From positions 1,154,439-1,218,438 of the forward strand of contig NZ_LOJP01000001.1 of assembly GCF_001553785.1 (NCBI RefSeq): a stretch of 64,000 nucleotides of DNA, in the 5' to 3' direction. Made by a program: the position numbers and the translations under genes. The notes under the pieces were generated by a model. That model made no database searches. It was not told the DNA's origin and was given only the letters and a program-made list of their open reading frames with translations. Position 1 is the first letter of the stretch, and each line of letters begins with the position of its first letter. The DNA comes from Actinoplanes sp. TFC3 (lineage in GTDB: Bacteria; Actinomycetota; Actinomycetes; Mycobacteriales; Micromonosporaceae). This document shows positions 14,816 to 24,186 of the stretch, piece by piece.

Positions 14816-16384
14816 TCAGAGGCGGCGGGTGGGCTCGTCGCCGGAGTCGGGGACCGTCAAGGGGCCGGTGTCCTCGGCGGCTTCGTCGGCGGGACTCTCA
14901 AGACCCGCGACGGTCGTCCGATTTGTCGGCCGCGACGCATCAGCTGGGAGGGCTTTACGTGACCCCTCGGCCGCGAGCGGTTCACCCTCCCCGTCCGTAA
15001 CGCCGGTCGTGAGCGGTGGGCGGGCCTCCGGCATCTCCTCGGTCGCAAGTTGCTGGTGCGACTCCCGTGCATCCTCGGTTGCGGCTTCCGTCTGCTCCGG
15101 CCGTACCGTGGCCGCCTTGCCTGATTCTGGCGACTCGTCGCTCGCAAGAGGCTTGCGCGACTCTGGCGACTCGGGCCTTGTAGGAGGCTTGCGCGACTCT
15201 GGCGACTCGGGCCTTGTAGGAGGCTTGCGCGACTCTGGCGACTCGGGCCTTGTAGGAGGCTTGCGCGGCTCCGGCGACTTGCCAATCGCAGGCGTCTGCG
15301 CCGGCGCCGGCGGCTTACCCGCTATGGGCATGCCCAGCAGCGTGGTCTCTTCCTCCTGATCAGCGAGGGGTGACCCGCCGGCCGGTTTGATGGGCGCGAG
15401 CACGGTCGTGACATCGCCTGGATCATCGCCCGTTGTTCCGGACACCGCGGCGGGCTCAGCGTGCCTCGTTCCGGCGGCCCGTTTTGCCGGTGCCTGCTCT
15501 GTCTTGAGGGGAATGATGCGGGTGGTCTGTTCCCGGTCCGGAACTCTCTGGGTGGGAATCGCCACGACCGTCGTAGTCCGTTCCTCATCCGGAACCGTCG
15601 GCGCGAACGCGCCGACTTGCAGCGCCTGTGTGCGATCCGCGTCGATCGCCGGCCGTGTAATCGCCACCGTCGCTTCCCCAGGTGACGGCCGCGCCGGTCC
15701 CGATGAAGGTCGAGTGTCCCCAGTAGCCAGCACCTCCGCTGCCTCGGAATCCGATTCTGCAGCGCTGCCCTTAACTGCTCCCGTTTCGCTAGCCGACTCT
15801 GCGAACAATGCGGACAACAGCGTCGTCTGCTCGTCAAGTGAGCTCTCCGCGTGGGGGTCCGCCGCGAAGTCGGAGTCGGCTGCGAACACCGTGGTGCTTT
15901 CGGCGGCGATCGGCGTGCCGTAAGCCCGCGCCTGTCCACGCGCCTTGCCGAGGGTGCCCAGAAAGATGACATGCGGCGGTTCGTATGCGGCCCAACGGCG
16001 GGCGCTCAACGCAGTACAGATCAGGGGTACGGCAAGAAGCAGCGTCAAGCCGTAGCCCGGTGTACTCAGGTCAAAGCCACCCTTGGTGATCCCGGCCGGC
16101 CACAGATCGGCGTACGCGTCCCGGGCAAATCGGGCGAAGATCCCGATACCCAGCAGGAGTACGCCGGCGAGGAGCGGTCCGGCGGGGGAGATCGGCGCGA
16201 AAAGCAGGATCGCGTAGGCGGCCCCGGCCAGCAGCAGGAGCAGCGGGCCGCCGATTGTTTCCGGGCCGCTGCCATTGTCCAGGGCGCGGCCGGTCAAGTC
16301 CCGGTCGAAGCCCGCGCCGCACAGGATCCAGGTGGCCGGTGCCAGCACAAGTGCATACAGGATCGATCGGAGATGCCTCACCAC
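14816..16384 (-). CDS. Membrane protein with long repetitive tail
   Basis: About 522 residues if translation starts at the GTG at 16384 (MRHLRSILYALV-type N-terminus); the frame opens at 16510 but would then overlap the divergent thioesterase. The first 130 residues or so hold four or five hydrophobic helices, including a GGPLLLLLAGAAYAILLFA segment. The rest is an acidic, Pro/Ser/Thr/Glu-rich tail with TTLL/TTVV motifs. It contains a 12-residue repeat (S-R-K-P-P-T-R-P-E-S-P-E). It is probably an integral membrane protein with a disordered cytoplasmic or exterior domain. No function is assigned. Confidence 0.75.
   Translation of the reverse strand: MVRHLRSILYALVLAPATWILCGAGFDRDLTGRALDNGSGPETIGGPLLLLLAGAAYAILLFAPISPAGPLLAGVLLLGIGIFARFARDAYADLWPAGITKGGFDLSTPGYGLTLLLAVPLICTALSARRWAAYEPPHVIFLGTLGKARGQARAYGTPIAAESTTVFAADSDFAADPHAESSLDEQTTLLSALFAESASETGAVKGSAAESDSEAAEVLATGDTRPSSGPARPSPGEATVAITRPAIDADRTQALQVGAFAPTVPDEERTTTVVAIPTQRVPDREQTTRIIPLKTEQAPAKRAAGTRHAEPAAVSGTTGDDPGDVTTVLAPIKPAGGSPLADQEEETTLLGMPIAGKPPAPAQTPAIGKSPEPRKPPTRPESPESRKPPTRPESPESRKPPTRPESPESRKPLASDESPESGKAATVRPEQTEAATEDARESHQQLATEEMPEARPPLTTGVTDGEGEPLAAEGSRKALPADASRPTNRTTVAGLESPADEAAEDTGPLTVPDSGDEPTRRL
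15151..15258. repeat. Three perfect copies of a 36-bp tandem repeat
   Basis: Units at 15151-15186, 15187-15222 and 15223-15258 are identical. A diverged partial copy lies on either side. They encode a 12-residue repeat in the tail of the membrane protein gene. Identity among copies implies recent expansion. Confidence 0.9.
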
Positions 16385-16430
16385 CGGACCGTACCCAAGC
16401 TCGGCAAACGTACCGAATAGCCTTTCGGAC

Positions 16431-16946
16431 ATGAGTGACAAGCCGCAGGGGCGACCCACCGCGCACTCGCGGGTGACGCTGAGCCGGATCATGACCGCGA
16501 CCGACGTCAACCTCTACGGCACGGTGCACGGTGGGGTGTTGATGAAGTTCGTCGACGACGTTGCCGGAGCGGCGGCTGCGCGGCACAGCGGTGGCACGGC
16601 AGTGACTGCGGCAATTGACGAAATCCTCTTCGTTGAACCGGTGCGTGTCGGTGATCTCGTGCACGCGTCCGCCCAGGTCAACTGGACTGGTCACACCTCG
16701 ATGGAAGTGGGCGTGCGGGTGACGGCGGAGCGCTGGGACACCGCTGGAGGCGAGCCGCTGACCGTCGCCACCGCCTACCTGGTGTTTGTCGGCGTCGACG
16801 TGTCCGGGCAACCGCGAGTGGTTCCGCCTGTGTTGCCGGAAGGCGCTGACAACCAGCGCCGCTTCCGGGAGGCTTTGATTCGGCGCGAACATCGGCTGGC
16901 CCGCCGCAAAGCCATTCAGGATGCGCGAGCCACGCCTGCTGAATGA
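16431..16946 (+). CDS. Acyl-CoA thioesterase (hotdog fold)
   Basis: 171 residues of the YciA/BACH type, hydrolysing acyl-CoA. The single hotdog domain has TATDVNLYGTVHGGVLMKFVD at residues 22-42, including the active-site Asn and the HGG helix start, and VRVGDLVHASAQV later. The C-terminal 40 residues are charged, as in bacterial acyl-CoA thioesterases with a short tail. The start is the ATG at 16431. TAGCCT lies seven bases upstream without a Shine-Dalgarno, so the transcript is probably leaderless. It precedes the acetoacetyl-CoA synthetase gene by 16 bases. Confidence 0.9.
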   Translation: MSDKPQGRPTAHSRVTLSRIMTATDVNLYGTVHGGVLMKFVDDVAGAAAARHSGGTAVTAAIDEILFVEPVRVGDLVHASAQVNWTGHTSMEVGVRVTAERWDTAGGEPLTVATAYLVFVGVDVSGQPRVVPPVLPEGADNQRRFREALIRREHRLARRKAIQDARATPAE

Positions 16947-16962
16947 GCGTTAAGGTGTCGGC

Positions 16963-18879
16963 ATGACGACGGGCACCGTGTTGTGGACGCCACCGGCCGA
17001 CGTTCTCACCACCTCACGCATAGGACATTTCCTGACATGGGTACGTGAGGAGCGCGGCGTTGAGGTGCACGACTACCCGTCGCTGTGGGACTGGTCCGTG
17101 ACTGATCTCGCCGGATTCTGGGCCGCGATCTGGGACTACTTCGACGTAGTCGCGCACTCGCAGCCGACCGAGACGCTCGCTGATGCCACGATGCCCGGGG
17201 CGCGGTGGTTTCCCGGGGCGACCCTGAGTTACGCCGAGAACGTGTTGCGCATGCCGGGCATGGGCGACAACGACGTGGTCGTCTACTCGTACTCCCAGAC
17301 TCGGGAACCCGTTGTGCTCACGGCCCGGCAGTTGCGCGATCAGGTCCGGAGGGTCGCCGCCGGGCTGCGCGCCAGCGGAGTCGGCCAAGGCGATCGAGTA
17401 GCGGCATATGCCCCCAACATCCCCGAAACGTTTGTGCTGTTGCTGGCGACCGCGAGCTTAGGAGCGGTCTTCTCGTCCTGTGCGCCGGAGTTCGGCTCCC
17501 GCAGCGTCATCGATCGCTGGTCGCAAATCGAGCCCAAGGTGCTTGTTGCCGTCGATGGCTACCGCTACGGCGACAAAGAGGTGGATCGCCGGGCTGAAGT
17601 GGCTGCCATTCATGCCGCCCTGCCCAGCGTCGAGCGTTTGATCACCATCCCGTACCTCTATGAATCCGGCGATTGGGACTTGCTCGACGGTGATGATCCG
17701 TTGACCTTTGAGGCGGTGCCCTTCGATCACCCGCTCTACGTCTTGTACTCCTCGGGCACCACCGGCCTGCCCAAACCCATCATTCACGGCCACGGCGGCA
17801 TCCTGCTCGAACACCTGAAGATGCTGGCGCTGCACCACGACATCGGCTCAGGCGACCGGTTCCTGTGGTTCACCACCACCGGATGGATGATGTGGAACTT
17901 CCTGGTCTCGGGGCCGGCGGTAGGCGCGGCCATCGTGCTCTTCGACGGCAACCCCGGCTACCCCGACCTGGGCGCGCTGTGGCGACTTGCCGCCGACGCC
18001 GGAGTCACTTATTTCGGTACGTCCGCACCGTTCATCCTCGCGTGCCGCAAAGCCGGCGTGCAGCCCCCAGCGACCGTCATCCGCGGCGTCGGGTCGACCG
18101 GCGCACCCCTGCCGCCGGAAGGTTTCCGCTGGATCTATGAGGTGCTGGGCGACAAGCCGCAGCTGCAGTCGTTGTCCGGGGGAACCGACGTGTGCACCGG
18201 TTTCGTCGGCGGCGCGCCCTTGCTTCCCGTGATCGAAGGGGTTATCTCCTGCCGTGCTTTAGGCGCTCGAGTCGAGGCCTTCGATCCGGACGGTAAGCCG
18301 CTGATCGGCAGCCTCGGCGAGCTGGTCGTGACCGCGCCGATGCCCAGCATGCCGGTCGGATTCTGGAACGACCCCGACGGCCGGCGCTACTTCGAGGCGT
18401 ACTTCGACGTCTTCCCCGGGATATGGCGTCACGGCGACTGGATCACCATCGGTGAGGACGGAACCTGCGTGATCACCGGCCGATCGGACGCCACCCTCAA
18501 CCGCGGAGGTGTGAGGCTCGGCACATCGGAGTTCTACTCGGTCATCGAGAGGCTGCCCGAGGTCATGGATTCGCTGGTCGTGCACCTGGACGAACAAGAT
18601 CGACTGCTGTTGTTCGTGGTGCTCGGCGAGGGTCATGAACTTGATAGCAAACTGCGCGGCCGGATCGCGTCAGAACTCCGTGCCGCGCTGTCGCCCAGGC
18701 ACGTCCCGGACGAGGTCCACCAGGTACGAGCCGTGCCGCGCACGCTCTCCGGTAAGAAGCTCGAAGTACCGGTCAAGCGCATCCTAACCGGTACGCCCGC
18801 AGCGCAAGCCGCCGCGACGGGTGCCCTGGCTGATCCGGAATCCCTCACCGCTTTTGAAAGTGTCGTACCTCCGGCCTAA
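16963..18879 (+). CDS. Acetoacetyl-CoA synthetase
   Basis: 638 residues; ATP-dependent activation of acetoacetate to acetoacetyl-CoA. ANL-superfamily motifs are present: YSSGTTGLPKPI (P-loop), TTTGWMMWNF, SGGTDVCTGF, and the C-terminal GRSDATLNRGGVRLGT hinge with the late SGKKLEVPVK lysine motif. Overall similarity and the N-terminal WDWSVTDLAGFW block fit acetoacetate-CoA ligase rather than acetyl-CoA synthetase. The start is the ATG at 16963, with TAAGGT at 16951-16956 (leaderless type). It may function with the upstream thioesterase in ketone-body or PHB-type carbon turnover; that link is inferred. Confidence 0.92.
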   Translation: MTTGTVLWTPPADVLTTSRIGHFLTWVREERGVEVHDYPSLWDWSVTDLAGFWAAIWDYFDVVAHSQPTETLADATMPGARWFPGATLSYAENVLRMPGMGDNDVVVYSYSQTREPVVLTARQLRDQVRRVAAGLRASGVGQGDRVAAYAPNIPETFVLLLATASLGAVFSSCAPEFGSRSVIDRWSQIEPKVLVAVDGYRYGDKEVDRRAEVAAIHAALPSVERLITIPYLYESGDWDLLDGDDPLTFEAVPFDHPLYVLYSSGTTGLPKPIIHGHGGILLEHLKMLALHHDIGSGDRFLWFTTTGWMMWNFLVSGPAVGAAIVLFDGNPGYPDLGALWRLAADAGVTYFGTSAPFILACRKAGVQPPATVIRGVGSTGAPLPPEGFRWIYEVLGDKPQLQSLSGGTDVCTGFVGGAPLLPVIEGVISCRALGARVEAFDPDGKPLIGSLGELVVTAPMPSMPVGFWNDPDGRRYFEAYFDVFPGIWRHGDWITIGEDGTCVITGRSDATLNRGGVRLGTSEFYSVIERLPEVMDSLVVHLDEQDRLLLFVVLGEGHELDSKLRGRIASELRAALSPRHVPDEVHQVRAVPRTLSGKKLEVPVKRILTGTPAAQAAATGALADPESLTAFESVVPPA

Positions 18880-18888
18880 TCTCCCGGC

Positions 18889-20007
18889 ATGAATTTCGTA
18901 CAGGCGTATCAAAATCTCATCCCGCTGGTCAGCCGTGGCTCCGTCGCGCTGACCGTTGCAGGCGTCTCGGCGCTCGACAACGACGGCCGTCGCGGCCTTG
19001 CAGCCGAGCTGCCCTCGATGGCCCGGCACCGCCGCGGCGGCTGGTGGGGCAAGACTGCCGTCACTCTCTGCGTCGCGGCCGTGGGATGCCTGCCCGACGC
19101 CGTGCATGCCGCTCAGGTCCTCGGCCGCCGGTCGGTGACGTTGGACGCCGACGCGCTCAAGCCGGTTCTGACCGTGGCGCGTGCGCACCGCGTCACCTGG
19201 CTGGCGGAGCTCGCTCACCGGCTCGACAGCTGGCGCAAGGGGCCGAGCCGCCCGGCCCACTGGAGATTCCTCGCGGGCCTGGTTCGCGCGGAGGGTGCCC
19301 CTCCGCCCACGAGTGACCGCTTCGTGGCCGGATGGCTCGACGACCTCTCGCGTCCACAACCGGAACCGGCCGAACCGCGTCCGGAACCACCACGAAGCCC
19401 CAAGCTGGAAGCGCTGGTCGACCGTCTGCGCGACGACCCGTTCCTGCCGGTGCTCCTGCCGCGTCTGTTCGAAGTGGACGCGCTCGGTAGCCGCATGCTC
19501 TTTCGTGACCCTGGCCTCGCGCAGGGCCACGCCTTTCCGGCAGCCATCGCTCAACTCTGCGACGAGAAGGTCATCGACCGCTATGACGTGTTGAACGCCA
19601 CTCTCGGACGCTTGGAGCGCGGTGATCGGCCCGGAGCGCTGAGGTCCTTCCTCGTGCTGCACGACGCTCTGGCGCCCACCCCCGAGGAGATCGCCATGCG
19701 CAGCGCCACCTACCTGCGCCTGCTCACCGAAGCCCCACCAGCGGTGGCGACCATGGCTCAGAAGGCTCTGCGCCGCGCCGACGTCCTGGACGTCGAAACG
19801 CTGCTGGAGGCATCGCGGTCGGTACTGAGGCGTCCGGAGAAGGCTTTGGTGCGGTCACAACTCACCTGGCTGAGCAGGCTGACCGTGCCGTGGGACGAAC
19901 GCATCGCCGGCGTGGTCGCAGTTGCGGCGTGCCACCCGGCACCCGACGTGAGGCAGCGGGCGATGACGTTGCTCGGAAAGATCAGCGCTGTTCCCGTTGC
20001 GGCATGA
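18889..20007 (+). CDS. DUF6493-family protein, apparently shortened
   Basis: 372 residues. The N-terminal SVALTVAGVSALDNDGRRGLA segment, the central DPFLPVLLPRLFEVDALG and the LHDALAPTPEEIAMR...YLRLL block resemble the N-terminal half of actinobacterial DUF6493 proteins, helical repeat proteins that are usually much longer (700-900 residues). The reading frame stops at 20007 and I find no continuation in any frame. It may therefore be a 3'-truncated gene or a short variant. TAATCT at 18877-18882 overlaps the upstream stop codon, suggesting leaderless initiation at 18889. Function is unknown. Confidence 0.65.
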   Translation: MNFVQAYQNLIPLVSRGSVALTVAGVSALDNDGRRGLAAELPSMARHRRGGWWGKTAVTLCVAAVGCLPDAVHAAQVLGRRSVTLDADALKPVLTVARAHRVTWLAELAHRLDSWRKGPSRPAHWRFLAGLVRAEGAPPPTSDRFVAGWLDDLSRPQPEPAEPRPEPPRSPKLEALVDRLRDDPFLPVLLPRLFEVDALGSRMLFRDPGLAQGHAFPAAIAQLCDEKVIDRYDVLNATLGRLERGDRPGALRSFLVLHDALAPTPEEIAMRSATYLRLLTEAPPAVATMAQKALRRADVLDVETLLEASRSVLRRPEKALVRSQLTWLSRLTVPWDERIAGVVAVAACHPAPDVRQRAMTLLGKISAVPVAA

Positions 20008-20224
20008 CCGGGTCAGGGCAGCCGTGGCGCCGGTTCAGCTTTCCTTAGCAGTCCACCGGTCTCAGCCAGCGTGCCTGCCTCGCCCGCTTCGACCTCCCGC
20101 TCATCGGCCGCAAGCCCGTCCACGTCCCCATCGGCGTCATCGTCCGCTGCTCCCGCACCCGTCAGCAGCGGACGAACCGGCGAAGGGCGCGTCGACGAGC
20201 GAGGCCAGGAGCGGGAACACGGCA

Positions 20225-20593
20225 ATGATCAGGACGATGCCGAGCGGAGCTTTGTGGGACGTAGCAGGGATTCTCGTGGCGCAGAACGTGCCGACTGTGA
20301 AGGTGCTGAACCGGACCAACAGCAGGTTCCCCGACAGCAAGGTGTACTGGCCATTCAACGGGCAGACGCATTCGATCGCCGAGCAGCCCTATCTGGACAT
20401 GCCCGCGAACTTGTCCGGCCGGATGTCCTTTCACCTGGGCTCAGCCGACGCCGCGCTCAGCGACTTCATCGAGTTCACGGTCGGCGCGGACCAGTTCAAC
20501 GGCAATACCACGCGCGTCGACGCCTTCGTGCCCAAACTGGCTATGCGGCTGCGCTCCGGTGCCGGCTCGAATCTGACAGGGGGTTCCACCTGA
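20225..20593 (+). pseudogene. GH64 beta-1,3-glucanase fragment
   Basis: The frame encodes VKVLNRTNSRFPDSKVYW, then NLSGRMSFHLGS and EFTVGADQFNGNTTRVDAF, which match the N-terminal third of thaumatin-like GH64 laminaripentaose-producing glucanases (the EFT...NTT-VD-F signature). Translation stops about 20 residues later, whereas GH64 domains run to about 360 residues. There is no secretion signal, although the family is secreted. The fragment therefore lacks both an export signal and the C-terminal lobe, and is interpreted as a gene relic. It adjoins the shortened DUF6493 gene, so the 20.0-20.7 kb stretch looks like a deletion scar. Confidence 0.75.
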
Positions 20594-20680
20594 CAGGTCA
20601 CGGTTCTCGTGAGGCGGCTCCCGTGAGGCGGCTCTGGCTGTCCCACCTGAGAGGTGACGGTTTCCAGGAAGCGGCTCCCG
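20587..20680. repeat. Imperfect 56-bp-spaced direct repeat
   Basis: CCACCTGACAGGTCACGGTT at 20587 recurs as CCACCTGAGAGGTGACGGTT at 20643. Both are followed by a similar GGCGGCTCCCG or GCGGCTCCCG stretch. It sits in the convergent gap between the glucanase relic and the TIGR03089 gene. Confidence 0.6.
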
Positions 20681-20733
20681 GGGGCGGCTCCGAGGGGACG
20701 ACTTCTCAGTGACGGTGACTGCGTTGCGACTGC

Positions 20734-21453
20734 CTACCGCAGAACGAGGGTGACGTTTTCCGAGGAGACGCGTCTGTCGATTGCCGACTCGTCGAGGTTG
20801 GCGCAGAGGACGACGCTTGCCCCGGCGAACAGGGGTGCCAGCAGCCAGTCGCGGGGGTCGGGGTACGTGGCGGCGTTGATCAGGACGCGCGACCCGGCTG
20901 TGATGCCCAACTCCTGGGCGCGGGCTGTGGCCGTACCGGAAATGGCTTCGTGGGTTATGTCGTCGAGTGCGGCGGACGCGGGGGTGACCGGTTGGATCGG
21001 GGTGAAGTGGTCGCCGTAGGCGCGGACCTCGATCGTGTAGTCGGCGTAACCCGCGGGCAGCTCTCGCAGCGGCATGGCCAGCGGCAGCAGTCCGGTAGCG
21101 TAGCGCTCGCCGGAGGGCCAAGCTGCAGCCGTGTCGACGTCACCCGGCCAGGTGAAAAGCATGTCCACCGGTCGTGGGAAAGCAGTGCGGGCTGCGGTGA
21201 GCCCAGCGGCCCAGGTGCCCAGCAGGATGGCTGCGGTCTGCCAGTGCGGCGGCAGCAGCACGGCAACCGAGTCGCCGTGGTCCAGACCGGCTCCGTCCGT
21301 CAGCAGGTTCGCCGTTTTCGACACCCAGTTGTCCATTGTTGCGCCGGAAAGTTCGGTGCGGTCGCCTGAGGCGTCGTCATACCAGGTCAACAGCGGCGTA
21401 GTGGGGTCGCGGCGGACCGCTGTGCGCAGCGCGGCCGGGATGGTGTCATTCAT
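20734..21453 (-). CDS. TIGR03089 family protein (AMP-ligase-like)
   Basis: 239 residues starting MNDTIPAALRTAV at 21453. It resembles the N-terminal part of ANL adenylating enzymes (LLTWYDDASGDRTELSGATMDNWVSKTAN), as in the actinobacterial TIGR03089 family. It lacks the SGTTGxPK P-loop and the C-terminal domain, as is usual for this family, so ligase activity is unlikely. The antisense frame extends to 22398 across the glycosyltransferase gene; that part is not real. Role unknown. It is transcribed divergently from the glycosyltransferase gene. Confidence 0.82.
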   Translation of the reverse strand: MNDTIPAALRTAVRRDPTTPLLTWYDDASGDRTELSGATMDNWVSKTANLLTDGAGLDHGDSVAVLLPPHWQTAAILLGTWAAGLTAARTAFPRPVDMLFTWPGDVDTAAAWPSGERYATGLLPLAMPLRELPAGYADYTIEVRAYGDHFTPIQPVTPASAALDDITHEAISGTATARAQELGITAGSRVLINAATYPDPRDWLLAPLFAGASVVLCANLDESAIDRRVSSENVTLVLR

Positions 21454-21612
21454 CAGACACGACGATAGCTGGGTGACGGAGCGTGGATACGGGCGGCGCG
21501 CAGGGGAAGGACGGGTAACGGCACGATGTCGGGAAGCGTCGCGGGCGGCGCGGGATGCATCGAGCGGCGTACCCTTGGCCGTGGTCTGGCCCACAGCTAT
21601 GAGGAGTTGCAA

Positions 21613-22761
21613 GTGACCACCGGTCGTCCGCCCCGAGTCCTCGTCGACGCTACGAGCGTCCCTGCCGACCGCGGTGGTGTGGGCCGATACGTCGACGGCC
21701 TGCTCGGCGCGCTCGGTGCTGTCGATCCCGAACGCCTTGATCTGGCTGTGGTGGCACAGCGCTCGGATGCGGAGCGTTACTCGCGAATGCTCACCAACGC
21801 CGAGGTGATCGCTGGGCCGTCCGCGGTGGCGCACCGGCCGGCGCGGCTGGCCTGGGAGCAGACCGGGTTGCCGTTGCTCGCCCAGCAGATGGGCGCGAGG
21901 GTCCTGCACTCGCCGTTCTACACATGCCCCTTGCGGGCGGGATGCCCGGTCACGGTGACCGTGCACGACGCGACCTTCTTCACCGAGCCGGAGCACTACG
22001 ACAACACCAAGCGCACGTTCTTCCGCAGCGCCATCAAGACGTCGCTGCGTCGTGCCGCCCGGGTCATCGTGCCCAGCAAGGCCACCCGTGACGAGTTGAT
22101 CCGGTTGCTTGACGCCGACCCGACGCACATCGACGTGGCCTACCACGGCGTCGACCAGACCGCGTTCCACGCGCCCAGCGACGAGGAGAAGGCGCGGGTG
22201 CGGGCCCGGCTCGGCCTCGGTGACTCCGGTTACGTCGCGTTCCTCGGCGCCAAGGAGCCGCGCAAGAACGTGCCCAATCTGATCCGCGGCTGGGCCCGCG
22301 CGGTGGCCGACTGGCCGCGGCCGCCGGCCCTGGTCATTGCTGGTGGGCAGGGCCACGACGACGAGATCGACCGGGCGGTGGCCGAGGTGCCGTCGCACCT
22401 GCGGCTGCTGCGTCCTGGCTATTTGCGGTACGCGGACCTGCCCGGCTTCCTCGGCGGCGCGCTGGTCGCCTGCTATCCCTCGTTCGGTGAGGGTTTCGGT
22501 CTGCCCATCCTCGAGGCGATGGCGTGCGCCACCCCGGTGCTGACCACGCCGCGGCTATCGCTTCCCGAAGTCGGCGGCGACGCTGTTGCTTACACGACCG
22601 AGGACCCCGACCGCATCGCCGAGGACCTCGCTGACCTGCTGCATGACGAGGCTCGCCGGCTCACTCTCGCGAAGGCCGGTTTTGACCGCGCCAAGGAGTT
22701 CACGTGGGCGTCCAGCGCTGAGGTTCACGTCGCGACGTGGAACCGCGTAGCTTCGTCATAG
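21613..22761 (+). CDS. Glycosyltransferase (GT4/GT1 type)
   Basis: 382 residues from the GTG at 21613, preceded by GAGGAG six bases upstream. GT-B fold: N-terminal ATSVPADRGGVGRYVDGLL (acceptor-side glycine loop) and C-terminal FLGAKEPRKNVPNLIRG, then PSFGEGFGLPILEAMACATPV, the EX7E nucleotide-sugar site of GT4 enzymes. Predicted to transfer a sugar, plausibly mannose because manC follows by 19 bases. It resembles retaining mannosyltransferases acting on lipid or polysaccharide acceptors. Donor and acceptor are inferred from context. Confidence 0.88.
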   Translation: MTTGRPPRVLVDATSVPADRGGVGRYVDGLLGALGAVDPERLDLAVVAQRSDAERYSRMLTNAEVIAGPSAVAHRPARLAWEQTGLPLLAQQMGARVLHSPFYTCPLRAGCPVTVTVHDATFFTEPEHYDNTKRTFFRSAIKTSLRRAARVIVPSKATRDELIRLLDADPTHIDVAYHGVDQTAFHAPSDEEKARVRARLGLGDSGYVAFLGAKEPRKNVPNLIRGWARAVADWPRPPALVIAGGQGHDDEIDRAVAEVPSHLRLLRPGYLRYADLPGFLGGALVACYPSFGEGFGLPILEAMACATPVLTTPRLSLPEVGGDAVAYTTEDPDRIAEDLADLLHDEARRLTLAKAGFDRAKEFTWASSAEVHVATWNRVASS

Positions 22762-22780
22762 TTCGCTACACTCCGTCCGC

Positions 22781-23896
22781 ATGAGTGAGAACCAGGGTGG
22801 GCTGTACGCCGTCATTCCCGCAGGTGGCAGTGGCACGCGTCTATGGCCACTGTCCCGGGCCGGGCACCCAAAGTTTCTGCACCCCCTGACCGGGACGGAC
22901 GCGTCGCTGCTGCAAGCGACGGCCGACCGTCTCCTACCGATGACCCGGGCCGACCGCATCTTCGTGGTCACCGGGGTGGCCCACGCCGCCGCGGTGTCGC
23001 GCCAACTGGTCGCCGTGCCTGAAGAGAACATCCTTGTCGAGCCGTCGCCGCGCGACTCCTGCGCGGCCATCGCCCTCGCCGCGGCGGTCATCGCCCGCCG
23101 TGAACCGGACGCCATCATGGGTTCGTTCGCCGCCGACCACCTCATCGCCGATGGCGAGCGCTTCATCAACGTCATCGAGCAGGCGATGGCCGGGGCGCGG
23201 CAGGGCCTGTTGATGACGCTGGGCATCATGCCGACCCGCCCGGAGACCGGGTACGGTTACGTCCAGTGCGGCACCCCGGTCGGCGACGGTCCGGTGCTCG
23301 CGGTCGAGGAATTCAAAGAGAAGCCGTCGTACGACGTGGCCGAGAGCTACGTCAAGTCGGGCAACTACCTGTGGAACGCCGGCATGTTCGTCTGGCGCGT
23401 CGATGTGTTCCTCGCCGAGCTGGCCCGGCAGCAACCACAGCTGCACGCGGGCATTGCGCGGATTGCGCAAGCATGGGACTCCCCGTCGCGGGAGGACGTG
23501 CTGGGGGAGGTTTGGCCGACGCTGCCGCGCATCTCCGTTGACTACGCGGTGATGGAAGGCGCGGCCGCAGTGGGCCGGGTAGGAACGGTGCCCGGCGACT
23601 TCGGTTGGAACGACGTCGGCGACTTCCACACCCTGGGCGAGGTCCTCGCCGCTGACCAGGCCGGCAACGTGGTCGTCGGTCACGACGCGGCGGCCGGTAC
23701 GGGCGTCATGCTGCGGGAGTCCCAGAACTTGGTCGTGGTGCCCACTTCCGGGCGGCTGGTGGCGGCGCTCGGCGTACGGGATCTGATTGTGGTGGACACG
23801 CCGGACGCGGTGCTGGTGTGCCCACGCGACCGGGCGCAGGAGGTCAAATCGATCGTGGACGAGCTCAAGGAAACCGGGCAGCTCAGCTACATCTGA
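22781..23896 (+). CDS. manC: Mannose-1-phosphate guanylyltransferase
   Basis: 371 residues; makes GDP-mannose from mannose-1-phosphate and GTP. The nucleotidyltransferase signature AVIPAGGSGTRLWPLSRAGHPKF is near the N-terminus (residues 10-32), followed by FAADHLI, RPETGYGYV, FKEKP and the WNAGMFVW block. It is single-domain (no C-terminal isomerase domain), as in actinobacterial ManB/ManC-type enzymes. TACACT at 22767-22772 without a Shine-Dalgarno suggests leaderless translation. It works downstream of manB and manA, which lie 17-22 kb away in the window. Confidence 0.93.
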   Translation: MSENQGGLYAVIPAGGSGTRLWPLSRAGHPKFLHPLTGTDASLLQATADRLLPMTRADRIFVVTGVAHAAAVSRQLVAVPEENILVEPSPRDSCAAIALAAAVIARREPDAIMGSFAADHLIADGERFINVIEQAMAGARQGLLMTLGIMPTRPETGYGYVQCGTPVGDGPVLAVEEFKEKPSYDVAESYVKSGNYLWNAGMFVWRVDVFLAELARQQPQLHAGIARIAQAWDSPSREDVLGEVWPTLPRISVDYAVMEGAAAVGRVGTVPGDFGWNDVGDFHTLGEVLAADQAGNVVVGHDAAAGTGVMLRESQNLVVVPTSGRLVAALGVRDLIVVDTPDAVLVCPRDRAQEVKSIVDELKETGQLSYI

Positions 23897-23958
23897 CCGA
23901 GTCGTCACGCCCGGGTTTGATGGATGAGTCAGCTGGCGCGCAAATATGGGGTCACTCT

Positions 23959-24128
23959 CGCGTTCGACCGAGAAGTCACGTCGGCAATTGACTAGGGGCA
24001 AGCTCGCATCTGACTAGGCGCAAAGCGTTATTTGACCAGGTTAAGTCGGTATTTGACCGGGACAAGCCGGTATTTGGACCTGGGCAAGCTGGCGCTTGAT
24101 CTGGTGCAGGGTTGGCATCTGGCTGAGA
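23959..24128. repeat. Degenerate 21-24-bp tandem repeat array
   Basis: Seven or eight imperfect copies follow manC, with a rough consensus GGTATTTGACCAGGNCAAGC. Copies begin near 23959, 23981, 24004, 24027, 24048, 24069, 24091 and 24111. The period is close to two helical turns. No protein-coding gene is evident from 23897 to 24428; the open frames there are low-complexity products of the repeats. Confidence 0.7.
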
Positions 24129-24186
24129 GATTCTGCTTATCTCGGAAAGCGAAGGATTACGCCCGGCCGGTGTCAACCAGCCGGGC

